Of a DNA stretch of 64,000 nucleotides, positions 38,051 to 46,053 are shown in pieces. The DNA is from Pseudomonas fluorescens (GTDB lineage: Bacteria; Pseudomonadota; Gammaproteobacteria; Pseudomonadales; Pseudomonadaceae): contig NZ_CP012831.1 in NCBI RefSeq assembly GCF_001307275.1, positions 2,294,001 through 2,358,000 on the forward strand, in the 5' to 3' direction. The notes beneath the pieces are model-generated. The model did no database searches and had not been told where the DNA came from. It saw only the letters and a list, made by a program, of their open reading frames with translations. Numbering within the stretch: the first letter of the stretch is position 1; each line of letters opens with the position of its first letter. Both the position numbers and the translations under genes were made by a program.

Positions 38051-38707
38051 TCAGCCGCGCAACGAAATCACCGGCCAACCCCGCCTCTCGGCCTCGGCCC
38101 GAAGATTCGGATCCGGATCCACCGCCACCGGGTGCGTCACCACCTCCAGCAACGGCAAGTCATTCATCGAGTCGCTATAGAAATAGCTGTTCTCCAGGGA
38201 ATGCCCCGTTTCTTCCAGCCAACGGTTGAGGCGCGTCACCTTGCCCTCGCGAAAACACGGGATGTCGGTGCTGCGGCCGCTGTAGCGCCCGTCGACCATC
38301 TCGCATTCGGTGGCGATCAGGGTTTCGACGCCCAGGCGCTCGGCAATCGGCGCGGTGACGAAGCGGTTGGTGGCGGTAATGATCACCAGCTTGTCGCCAG
38401 CGTCACGGTGCTTTTCCAGCAGTTCGATGGCCTGGGGCAATACGATCGGCTCGATGCAGTCGCGCATGTAGTCCTGGTGCCACTGGGCCAGCACGTGCAT
38501 TTCGGTACGGCCGAGGATTTCCAGGCAAAAGTTCAGGTACTCGGCGTTGTCGAGCTTGCCGGCCAGGTAATCCTCGTAGAACGCGTCGTTGCGTGCCTTG
38601 TACGTGACAGCGTCCAGAAAACCGCGCTCACACAGGTAATCGCCCCACGCGTGGTCGCTGTCGCCGCCCAGCAATGTGTTATCCAAGTCGAATAAAGCCA
38701 GCCGCAT
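38051..38707 (-). CDS. HAD-IB phosphatase, histidinol-phosphatase-like
   Basis: 218-aa HAD-superfamily subfamily IB hydrolase. Motif I FDLDNTLL (nucleophile D7, acid D9), motif [10 protein letters not shown], lysine and motif III in the region ending [15 protein letters not shown]. It is the positional and sequence counterpart of P. aeruginosa PA0335, reported to be a histidinol-phosphate phosphatase; the neighbouring rppH and ptsP are in the same order there. The SerB-like fold explains possible mis-annotation as phosphoserine phosphatase. Confidence 0.85.
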   Translation of the reverse strand: MRLALFDLDNTLLGGDSDHAWGDYLCERGFLDAVTYKARNDAFYEDYLAGKLDNAEYLNFCLEILGRTEMHVLAQWHQDYMRDCIEPIVLPQAIELLEKHRDAGDKLVIITATNRFVTAPIAERLGVETLIATECEMVDGRYSGRSTDIPCFREGKVTRLNRWLEETGHSLENSYFYSDSMNDLPLLEVVTHPVAVDPDPNLRAEAERRGWPVISLRG

Positions 38708-38850
38708 TGCAGTTACTCGCTGAAAAATCTGAAGAAAGGCGTCCAGAATACGGACTTTTCACAAGAGTGCACATAAGCTAGGGGCGCTCGTTGCTGCTTT
38801 CACAACCTTTGTGGAACAATGCGGCGACATGCGTTTGCGAGGTTGTTGCC

Positions 38851-39330
38851 GTGATCGATCCCGATGGTTTCCGTCCCAATGTAGGGATCATTCTTACGAA
38901 TGATGCTGGGCAGGTGCTATGGGCTCGCCGTATCAATCAAGACGCCTGGCAGTTTCCCCAGGGTGGGATCAACCCCCAGGAGACGCCGGAAGAGGCCTTG
39001 TACCGCGAGTTGAACGAAGAAGTGGGGCTTGAGCGAGAAGATGTCGAAATACTCGCCTGCACCCGAGGTTGGTTGCGCTATCGTTTGCCGCAACGCCTGG
39101 TCCGCACGCACAGCCAACCGCTGTGCATCGGCCAGAAGCAGAAATGGTTTCTCCTGCGCCTGATCTCCAACGAGCAGCGGGTGCGGATGGATTTGACCGG
39201 TAAACCGGAGTTCGATGGCTGGCGCTGGGTCAGCTATTGGTATCCGTTGGGCCAGGTGGTGACATTCAAGCGCGAAGTGTATCGACGCGCTCTCAAAGAG
39301 CTTGCCCCGCGCCTGCTGACGCGCGACTGA
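38851..39330 (+). CDS. rppH: RNA pyrophosphohydrolase
   Basis: 159-aa Nudix enzyme removing pyrophosphate from the 5' end of transcripts, which triggers mRNA decay. The Nudix box lies at about 38-60 ([20 protein letters not shown], then VGL). The family start [13 protein letters not shown] follows GTG 38851, with GAGG eight bases upstream; a longer in-frame start is unlikely because the length here is the usual one. 22 bp ahead of ptsP, so the two form an operon. Confidence 0.95.
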   Translation: MIDPDGFRPNVGIILTNDAGQVLWARRINQDAWQFPQGGINPQETPEEALYRELNEEVGLEREDVEILACTRGWLRYRLPQRLVRTHSQPLCIGQKQKWFLLRLISNEQRVRMDLTGKPEFDGWRWVSYWYPLGQVVTFKREVYRRALKELAPRLLTRD

Positions 39331-39352
39331 CGACGGAGTTCGACCCCGAGCC

Positions 39353-41632
39353 ATGCTCAATACGCTGCGCAAGATCGTCCAGGAAGTTAACTCCGCCAAG
39401 GATCTCAAGGCGGCGTTGGGGATTATTGTATTGCGCGTCAAAGAGGCCATGGGCAGCCAGGTCTGCTCGGTCTACCTGCTGGACCCCGAGACCAACCGTT
39501 TCGTGCTGATGGCCACCGAGGGCTTGAACAAGCGCTCCATTGGCAAGGTCAGCATGGCCCCCAATGAAGGCCTGGTCGGCCTGGTCGGCACGCGCGAAGA
39601 ACCCCTGAACCTCGAAAACGCCGCGGATCACCCGCGCTACCGCTACTTTGCCGAAACGGGCGAAGAGCGTTATGCCTCGTTCCTCGGCGCACCGATCATC
39701 CACCACCGCCGCGTCGTCGGCGTGTTGGTCATCCAGCAAAAAGAGCGCCGCCAGTTCGACGAAGGTGAAGAAGCCTTCCTCGTGACCATGAGCGCGCAAT
39801 TGGCCGGCGTTATCGCCCACGCCGAGGCCACCGGCTCGATCAGCGGCCTGGGTCGCCAGGGCAAGGGCATCCAGGAAGCCAAGTTCGTCGGCGTGCCGGG
39901 TTCGCCGGGCGCGGCGGTGGGCACGGCCGTGGTCATGTTGCCGCCTGCCGACCTCGACGTGGTGCCGGACAAGACCATCACCGACATCAACGCCGAGCTG
40001 GGCCTGTTCAAGACCGCCATCGAAGGCGTGCGGGCCGACATGCGGGCCCTGTCGGCCAAGCTGGCGACGCAGTTGCGCCCTGAAGAGCGCGCGCTGTTCG
40101 ACGTTTACCTGATGATGCTCGACGATGCCTCCCTGGGCAGCGAAGTGACCACCGTCATCAAGACCGGCCAGTGGGCCCAGGGCGCGCTGCGCCAGGTGGT
40201 GACCGACCACGTCAACCGCTTCGAACTGATGGACGACGCCTACCTGCGCGAGCGCGCCTCGGACGTCAAGGACCTTGGCCGCCGGTTGCTGGCCTACTTG
40301 CAGCAGGAGCGCCAGCAGACCCTGGTCTACCCCGACAACACCATCCTGGTCAGTGAAGAGCTGACCCCGGCCATGCTCGGCGAAGTGCCCGAAGGCAAGC
40401 TGGCGGGGCTGGTTTCGGTATTGGGCTCGGGCAACTCCCACGTGGCGATCCTGGCCCGGGCCATGGGCATTCCGACGGTGATGGGCCTGGTGGACCTGCC
40501 GTATTCCAAGGTCGACGGCATCCAGATGATCGTCGATGGCTACCACGGCGAGGTCTACACCAACCCCAGCGACGTCCTGCGCAAGCAGTTTGCCGACGTG
40601 GTGGAGGAAGAAAAGCAACTGTCCCTGGGACTGGATGCGCTGCGGGACCTGCCGTGCGTGACCCTCGACGGCCACCGCATGCCCTTGTGGGTCAACACCG
40701 GCCTGCTGGCCGACGTGGCCCGGGCGCAGAAGCGTGGGGCCGAGGGTGTGGGCCTGTACCGCACCGAAGTGCCGTTCATGATCAACCAGCGCTTCCCCAG
40801 CGAAAAGGAACAGCTGGCGATCTACCGCGAACAACTGGCCGCGTTCCACCCGCAACCGGTGACCATGCGCAGCCTGGACATCGGCGGCGACAAGTCCCTG
40901 TCCTACTTCCCGATCAAGGAAGACAACCCGTTCCTCGGCTGGCGCGGCATCCGCGTGACGCTCGACCACCCGGAAATCTTCCTGGTCCAGGCCCGCGCCA
41001 TGCTCAAGGCCAGCGAGGGCCTGAACAACCTGCGCATCCTGTTGCCGATGATCTCCGGCACCCATGAACTGGAAGAAGCCCTGCACCTGATCCACCGGGC
41101 CTGGGGCGAAGTGCGCGACGAAGGCACCGATGTGCCGATGCCACCGGTGGGGGTGATGATCGAGATCCCGGCGGCGGTGTACCAGACCAAGGAACTGGCG
41201 CGGCAGGTGGATTTCCTGTCGGTGGGCTCCAACGACCTGACCCAGTACCTGCTGGCCGTGGACCGTAACAACCCACGGGTTGCCGACCTGTACGACTACC
41301 TGCACCCGGCGGTGCTGCAAGCCCTGCAGAACGTGGTGCGTGACGCCCATGCCGAAGGCAAGCCGGTGAGCATCTGCGGTGAGATGGCCGGCGACCCGGC
41401 GGCCGCGGTGCTGCTGATGGCGATGGGGTTCGACAGCCTGTCGATGAACGCCACCAACCTGCCGAAAGTGAAGTGGATGCTGCGCCAGATCAACCTCAGC
41501 AAGGCCCAGGAATTGCTGGCGGAAGTGATGACCATCGACAACCCGCAGGTGATCCACAGCTCCCTGCAACTGGCGCTGAAGAACCTTGGGTTGGCGCGGA
41601 TGATCAATCCGGCTTCGAACAAGACGCTCTGA
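39353..41632 (+). CDS. ptsP: PEP-protein phosphotransferase of the nitrogen PTS (EI-Ntr)
   Basis: 759-aa EI-Ntr: an N-terminal GAF domain (about 1-160, sensing glutamine/2-oxoglutarate in relatives), then the PTS enzyme I region. The phosphorylated histidine is about H363 in GSGNSHVAILARAMGIPTVM. The PEP-binding barrel shows LYRTEVPFM, SLDIGGDKSLSYFP and DFLSVGSNDLTQYLLAVDRN. It passes phosphate from PEP to NPr/EIIA-Ntr to regulate nitrogen, carbon-storage and potassium functions. Directly downstream of rppH, as is typical. Confidence 0.96.
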   Translation: MLNTLRKIVQEVNSAKDLKAALGIIVLRVKEAMGSQVCSVYLLDPETNRFVLMATEGLNKRSIGKVSMAPNEGLVGLVGTREEPLNLENAADHPRYRYFAETGEERYASFLGAPIIHHRRVVGVLVIQQKERRQFDEGEEAFLVTMSAQLAGVIAHAEATGSISGLGRQGKGIQEAKFVGVPGSPGAAVGTAVVMLPPADLDVVPDKTITDINAELGLFKTAIEGVRADMRALSAKLATQLRPEERALFDVYLMMLDDASLGSEVTTVIKTGQWAQGALRQVVTDHVNRFELMDDAYLRERASDVKDLGRRLLAYLQQERQQTLVYPDNTILVSEELTPAMLGEVPEGKLAGLVSVLGSGNSHVAILARAMGIPTVMGLVDLPYSKVDGIQMIVDGYHGEVYTNPSDVLRKQFADVVEEEKQLSLGLDALRDLPCVTLDGHRMPLWVNTGLLADVARAQKRGAEGVGLYRTEVPFMINQRFPSEKEQLAIYREQLAAFHPQPVTMRSLDIGGDKSLSYFPIKEDNPFLGWRGIRVTLDHPEIFLVQARAMLKASEGLNNLRILLPMISGTHELEEALHLIHRAWGEVRDEGTDVPMPPVGVMIEIPAAVYQTKELARQVDFLSVGSNDLTQYLLAVDRNNPRVADLYDYLHPAVLQALQNVVRDAHAEGKPVSICGEMAGDPAAAVLLMAMGFDSLSMNATNLPKVKWMLRQINLSKAQELLAEVMTIDNPQVIHSSLQLALKNLGLARMINPASNKTL

Positions 41633-41647
41633 TCCTGCGGCGCCCCT

Positions 41648-41723
41648 ATCGCGAGCAAGCTCGCTCCCACAGTGGATCTCAGTTGTTCACAAAATCGACT
41701 GTGGGAGCGAGCTTGCTCGCGAT
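41648..41723. repeat. REP pair, family A, reversed polarity
   Basis: Two REPs with GTGGGAGCG ends inward, 76 bp, at the convergent ptsP/NRDE junction. Confidence 0.85.
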
Positions 41724-41747
41724 GAGGCCCGCAATGACACAGCAAAA

Positions 41748-42494
41748 CTAAGCCCTGACCTCCACCTCCCCCAAATGCCCCCCATGGGGCCCGAAACTGC
41801 GCTCGACCATCTGCCGCGTCCCATCGGCATGGACAATCAGCGCCGTACTCGCCCGCGTCCCGTAGGCCGGGCTGGCAATGAACACACTCGATAGCAGCAT
41901 CTCGGTCGCCAGGCCCACGCCCGTGTCTGGCAGTTCCGCCACCGGCGCGGGTTGCGGGTCGTTCAGCAGCGCCAACAAGGCCTGGGGCTGCGGATCGTCC
42001 AGCACCTCGCCCAGGGCCGCCCGGGCCTTGAGCAATTTGGGCCATGGCGTGTTCAGCCCAGCGTTCGACAAACCATAGACGCCCTCGGCCAGCCGCTGGG
42101 GCTGGGTATCGCGGGCGTTGTGGTGCCACAGCTCGGTGCCATCGCCGAGCAGCAGGTTGAAACCACCATACTCGTTGGCGCGGGGCACGATCTCGCTGAG
42201 GTAATCGGCAATCGACAGATTCCCGGTCAGGAACCGCGCTACCAGCTCACCGCGCGACTTGAAGGCCGGCACCTGGCCCGGGTCGCGGATGTTGGTCAGG
42301 GCGGCAAAACGACCTTCGGCGCCAATGCCGAGCCAGGTGCCACCGGCTTCGAGATCGCGCCCGGCATGGACATGGGGCGCGTCAGGCCACTGCGCCAGGG
42401 GCAAGGTTGGCCGGGCGTAGAACTCGTCGCGGTTGGCCGCCACGATCAGCGGTTGGGCGTGGCCGGGTCGCCAGGCAAATACGATCAGGCACAT
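41748..42494 (-). CDS. NRDE (TANGO2-like) family protein
   Basis: 248 aa. The family's defining NRDE motif is in VAANRDEFYARP (about 18-29) after MCLIVFAWRPGHAQPL. Further matches: GGTWLGIGAEGRFAALTN and YGLSNAGLNTPWPKL. Relative of eukaryotic TANGO2, proposed to handle haem or lipid metabolites; bacterial role not settled. Divergent from the TauE/SafE gene. Confidence 0.85.
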   Translation of the reverse strand: MCLIVFAWRPGHAQPLIVAANRDEFYARPTLPLAQWPDAPHVHAGRDLEAGGTWLGIGAEGRFAALTNIRDPGQVPAFKSRGELVARFLTGNLSIADYLSEIVPRANEYGGFNLLLGDGTELWHHNARDTQPQRLAEGVYGLSNAGLNTPWPKLLKARAALGEVLDDPQPQALLALLNDPQPAPVAELPDTGVGLATEMLLSSVFIASPAYGTRASTALIVHADGTRQMVERSFGPHGGHLGEVEVRA

Positions 42495-42551
42495 CAGGTC
42501 GTCCTGTTAATAATGCCAATCCATTGAAAGAGTAGAGCCGAACACAGCCTT

Positions 42552-42581
42552 TGTGGCGAGGGAGCTTGCTCCCTCGCCACA
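42552..42581. repeat. Collapsed family-B REPIN, near-perfect 30-bp palindrome
   Basis: Arms TGTGGCGAGGGAGC (42552-42565) and GCTCCCTCGCCACA (42568-42581) around TT. It looks like a family-B REPIN whose loop and inner arms were deleted between the two GCTCCC copies. Lies in the divergent NRDE/TauE gap. Confidence 0.85.
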
Positions 42582-42726
42582 ACAGCAGTTCGCCACCCCA
42601 TATCTCCAGGGTTCTCAGCCCACTCTACCCACACATCGCCCCGGCATCCATCGCCTTCAGTGGAGCCTGGGGCCCTGGATCCGTTACCATGCCGCTCTTA
42701 TTTCGGGGATGGGCGGGGAGAGTCTG

Positions 42727-43509
42727 GTGGAATTTGTGCTCTATCTGCTGCTTGGCGCCTGCGCGGGTGTGCTGGCCGGGCTGTTCGGCGTGGGGGGCGG
42801 GATCATCATCGTCCCGGTGCTGGTGTTCAGTTTCACCCTGCAGGGTTTCGATCCGCAGGTGTTGACGCACCTGGCCGTCGGCACGTCCCTGGCATCGATC
42901 ATCTTCACCTCGGTCAACGCCGTGCGCGAGCATCAGCGCAAAGGCGCGGTGCGCTGGCCGATTTTCGCCTGGATGACGGTGGGAATCCTGATCGGTGCCG
43001 GTTTCGGCGCGATCACCGCCGAAGCGATTTCCGGCCCGCACCTGCAAAAGATCATCGGCGTGTTCGCCCTGATCGTTGCCGTGCAACTGGCCCTGGACGT
43101 CAAGCCCAAGGCCAGCCGCACCGTACCGGGCAAGGCCGGGCTGACCGTGGCCGGCACCGTGATCGGCTGGGCCTCGGCGATTTTCGGCATCGGCGGCGGT
43201 TCGCTGACCGTGCCATTCCTGACCTGGCGCAGCGTGCCGATGCAACAAGCCGTCGCCACGTCATCGGCCTGCGGACTGCCCATCGCCGTGGTCAGTGCTT
43301 TGAGTTTCATGATGCTGGGCTGGCACGATCCGCTGCTGCCGGCCCATAGTCTCGGATTTGTGTATTTACCGGCGCTGCTAGGCATCGCCCTGACCAGCAT
43401 GGTCTTCGCCCGTTTCGGCGCGCGGCTGGCCCATCGCCTGTCGCCGCGCTTGCTCAAGCGGCTGTTCGCCGCCTTGCTATTCTGCGTGGGCTTGAGTTTT
43501 CTGTTCTGA
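42727..43509 (+). CDS. TauE/SafE-family sulfite/anion exporter-like membrane protein
   Basis: 260-aa integral membrane protein with about eight segments. The family's duplicated glycine-rich motif is seen twice: GLFGVGGGIIIVPVL (about 17-31) and AIFGIGGGSLTVPFL (about 152-166). I chose GTG 42727 with GGGGAG six bases upstream; ATG 42709 is possible. Substrate unknown (sulfite, sulfoacetate and other anions occur in this family). Leads into lgt and thyA, the standard Pseudomonas order. Confidence 0.85.
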   Translation: MEFVLYLLLGACAGVLAGLFGVGGGIIIVPVLVFSFTLQGFDPQVLTHLAVGTSLASIIFTSVNAVREHQRKGAVRWPIFAWMTVGILIGAGFGAITAEAISGPHLQKIIGVFALIVAVQLALDVKPKASRTVPGKAGLTVAGTVIGWASAIFGIGGGSLTVPFLTWRSVPMQQAVATSSACGLPIAVVSALSFMMLGWHDPLLPAHSLGFVYLPALLGIALTSMVFARFGARLAHRLSPRLLKRLFAALLFCVGLSFLF

Positions 43510-43577
43510 CGCAATCCTGGCTTAATCCCGAGGTGGCAGCGTCGCCCGGGCATTTTTGACGTTTACGAGGAATATCA

Positions 43578-44387
43578 ATGCTGCCTTACCCGCAGATCGA
43601 TCCGGTGGCCCTGGCCATCGGCCCGCTGAAAATCCACTGGTACGGCCTGATGTACCTGATCGGCATCGGCGGCGCCTGGCTGCTGGCGTCGCGCCGGCTC
43701 AACCGCTTCGACCCGACCTGGAACAAGGAAAAGCTCTCCGACCTGGTGTTCTGGTTGTCCATGGGCGTGATCGTCGGCGGACGCCTGGGCTACGTGCTGT
43801 TCTACGACCTGAGCGCCTACCTGGCCAATCCGACGCTGATCTTCGAAGTCTGGAAGGGCGGCATGTCGTTCCACGGCGGGTTCATCGGCGTGATGCTCGC
43901 GGCGTTGTGGTTCGGCAAGCGCAACAACAAGTCGTTTTTCGAGCTGATGGACTTTGTCGCGCCGATGGTGCCGATCGGCCTGGGCGCCGGACGCATCGGC
44001 AACTTCATCAATGCCGAATTGTGGGGCAAGCCGACTGACGTGCCATGGGCGATGATCTTCCCGCCGTTCAGCGACCCGGCGCAATTGCCGCGCCACCCGT
44101 CCCAGCTGTACCAGTTCGCCCTCGAGGGTGTGGCACTGTTCCTGATCCTCTGGCTGTTCTCGCGCAAGCCGCGGCCAACCATGGCGGTATCGGGCATGTT
44201 CGCGCTGTTCTATGGCATCTTCCGTTTCATCGTTGAATTCGTCCGCGTCCCGGATGCCCAGCTTGGCTACCTGGCCTGGAACTGGCTGACCATGGGCCAG
44301 GTGCTGTGCCTGCCGATGATCATCGGTGGCCTGGCGCTGATCTGGCTGGCTTATCGTCGTGCACCGGCTGCGGCGGCCAAGGTTTAA
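43578..44387 (+). CDS. lgt: Prolipoprotein diacylglyceryl transferase
   Basis: 269-aa inner-membrane enzyme that transfers diacylglycerol from phosphatidylglycerol to the lipobox cysteine of prolipoproteins. Seven membrane segments. HGGFIGV (H99) and the Lgt signature [15 protein letters not shown] (about 136-150, with R139 and N142) are intact. Its clients in this window include the TriA/TriB adaptors and the lipoprotein binding protein at 55.2 kb. Confidence 0.96.
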   Translation: MLPYPQIDPVALAIGPLKIHWYGLMYLIGIGGAWLLASRRLNRFDPTWNKEKLSDLVFWLSMGVIVGGRLGYVLFYDLSAYLANPTLIFEVWKGGMSFHGGFIGVMLAALWFGKRNNKSFFELMDFVAPMVPIGLGAGRIGNFINAELWGKPTDVPWAMIFPPFSDPAQLPRHPSQLYQFALEGVALFLILWLFSRKPRPTMAVSGMFALFYGIFRFIVEFVRVPDAQLGYLAWNWLTMGQVLCLPMIIGGLALIWLAYRRAPAAAAKV

Positions 44388-44436
44388 AATTCGAACCCCG
44401 GGGCGCTGGCCTCGGGTTCAAGGACACAGGTAACCC

Positions 44437-45408
44437 ATGAAGCAATATCTCGATCTGGTGGCCCACGTCATCAAGAACGGCACCAAGCAAGCCAACCGCA
44501 CCGGCGTGAACACCATCAGCTTCCCCGGCGCCATGCTGCGCTACGACTTGAAGGACGGCTTCCCGGCCATCACCACCCGCAAGATGGCCTTCAAATCGGC
44601 CATCGGCGAAATGTGCGGTTTTCTCCGGGGCGTGAACAATGCCGCCGAGTTCCGCGCCCTGGGCTGCAAGGTCTGGGACCAGAACGCCAACGAAAACGCC
44701 CAGTGGCTGGCCAACCCGTTCCGCCAGGGCGACGACGACCTGGGCGAGATCTACGGCGTGCAATGGCGCAAATGGCCGGCCTACAAGCAGATACCCCTGA
44801 GCAACCCGGCGGCCATCGAGCAGACGCTGGCCCAGGGTTACCGGCAGATCGCCGAAGGCGAAGAAAACGGCCAGGCCTACGTGGTGCTGTACAAAGCCAT
44901 CGACCAGGTTCGCCAGTGCGTCGACACCATCATCAAGGACCCGGGCAGCCGCCGTATCCTGTTCCACGGCTGGAACTGCGCCCAGCTCGATGAAATGGCC
45001 CTGCCGCCGTGCCATCTGCTCTACCAGTTCCACCCGAATGTCGAGACCAGGGAAATCTCCCTGACCCTCTACATCCGCTCCAACGACCTGGGCCTGGGCA
45101 CGCCGTTCAACCTCACCGAAGGCGCCGCCCTGCTGAGCCTGATCGGTCGCCTGACCGGCTACACGCCGCGCTGGTTCACCTATTTCATCGGCGATGCCCA
45201 CGTCTACGAAAACCACTTGGACATGCTCAACGAACAGCTCACCCGCGAGCCGTTCCCGATGCCCAAGCTGGTGATTTCCGAGCGTGTGCCGGAGTTTGCC
45301 AAGACCGGTGTGTACCAGCCTGAGTGGCTGGAGTTGGTGGAGCCGGGCGACTTCTCCCTCGAAGGCTACCAGCACCATGCGCCAATGACCGCGCCGATGG
45401 CCGTCTAA
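44437..45408 (+). CDS. thyA: Thymidylate synthase
   Basis: 323-aa ThyA converting dUMP to dTMP with methylenetetrahydrofolate. Catalytic Cys192 in [20 protein letters not shown] with the phosphate arginines, and the dUMP-binding [13 protein letters not shown] stretch. It is about 60 residues longer than E. coli ThyA because of an insertion at about 115-155 and a longer C-terminal part before the [11 protein letters not shown] ending; this long form occurs in other Pseudomonas. The usual RSCD motif reads RSND here. Follows lgt by 49 bp. Confidence 0.95.
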   Translation: MKQYLDLVAHVIKNGTKQANRTGVNTISFPGAMLRYDLKDGFPAITTRKMAFKSAIGEMCGFLRGVNNAAEFRALGCKVWDQNANENAQWLANPFRQGDDDLGEIYGVQWRKWPAYKQIPLSNPAAIEQTLAQGYRQIAEGEENGQAYVVLYKAIDQVRQCVDTIIKDPGSRRILFHGWNCAQLDEMALPPCHLLYQFHPNVETREISLTLYIRSNDLGLGTPFNLTEGAALLSLIGRLTGYTPRWFTYFIGDAHVYENHLDMLNEQLTREPFPMPKLVISERVPEFAKTGVYQPEWLELVEPGDFSLEGYQHHAPMTAPMAV

Positions 45409-45425
45409 GCCACACCACCCGCCCC

Positions 45426-45515
45426 TGTGGGAGCGAGCTTGCTCGCGATGAGGCCATTACACTCAACATAGATGTTGACTGCCAAGCCGCTATCGCGAGC
45501 AAGCTCGCTCCCACA
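45426..45515. repeat. REPIN, family A, canonical
   Basis: Inverted family-A pair, 90 bp, at the convergent thyA/cadR junction, ending 6 bp before the cadR stop. Confidence 0.9.
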
Positions 45516-45520
45516 AAGGC

Positions 45521-45967
45521 TCAATGCCCATGACTGCGCCCCACATGCGAATGCTCCACCTCCGGCGCCACCGCCCCGCTCACCTCCAGCCGCTGCAAGA
45601 TCCCGCATTGATCCAGGTCCGGCCCTTCGCCACAGCGGTGGCGCAGGTCAATCAGTTGTGTCTGCAGGGCCAGTAGGCCATCGATACGGGCCTTGACGTG
45701 CTGGATGTGTTCGTCGATCAGCGCATTGACGCTTTCGCATTGGTCTTGGGGGCTGTCACGCAGGGCCAGCAGGCTGCGGATTTCTTCCAGGGTCATGTCC
45801 AGGGTGCGGCAGTTGCGGATGAACGTCAGCCGCTCGGCATGGGCCTGGGTGTAGACGCGGTAATTGCCGTCGCTGCGGGCCGGTTCCGGCAGCAGGCCCT
45901 CACGCTCGTAATAGCGGATGGTTTCGACCTGGCAGTCGGTGATTTTCGCCAGTTCTCCGATCTTCAT
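45521..45967 (-). CDS. cadR: CadR, MerR-family cadmium-responsive regulator
   Basis: 148-aa MerR-family activator. HTH at 1-40 (MKIGELAKITDCQVETIRYY), dimerisation helix, and metal-site cysteines C77, C112 and C121. The His-rich C-terminal tail EHSHVGRSHGH is the CadR hallmark that forms a second Cd/Zn site. The start at 45967 is the MerR-family norm; the longer open frame is not supported. Divergent from cadA, with its operator between them. Confidence 0.93.
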   Translation of the reverse strand: MKIGELAKITDCQVETIRYYEREGLLPEPARSDGNYRVYTQAHAERLTFIRNCRTLDMTLEEIRSLLALRDSPQDQCESVNALIDEHIQHVKARIDGLLALQTQLIDLRHRCGEGPDLDQCGILQRLEVSGAVAPEVEHSHVGRSHGH

Positions 45968-45990
45968 GATGCGGCCTCCCAAATAGGTGC

Positions 45991-46021
45991 TTGACCCTAT
46001 AGTGGCTACAGGGTCTTTACT
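45991..46021 (+). promoter_or_regulatory. cadA promoter with CadR (MerR-type) operator
   Basis: -35 TTGACC (45991-45996), 19-bp spacer, -10 TTTACT (46016-46021). The spacer holds the dyad ACCCTATAG-TGG-CTACAGGGT (45994-46014). The long spacer is the MerR-family feature corrected by DNA untwisting on metal binding. Confidence 0.8.
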
Positions 46022-46053
46022 GCGCAACAGGCACTTTTCACGGACGTCACCCG

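Noticed and set aside
39293..41569. 758-codon open frame antisense to ptsP
   Set aside because: Codon-bias shadow; ptsP motifs are all intact on the plus strand.
44388..44436. tRNA-like TTCGAACCCC sequence between lgt and thyA
   Set aside because: No cloverleaf can be built around it; only a short GAACCC/GGGTTC dyad.
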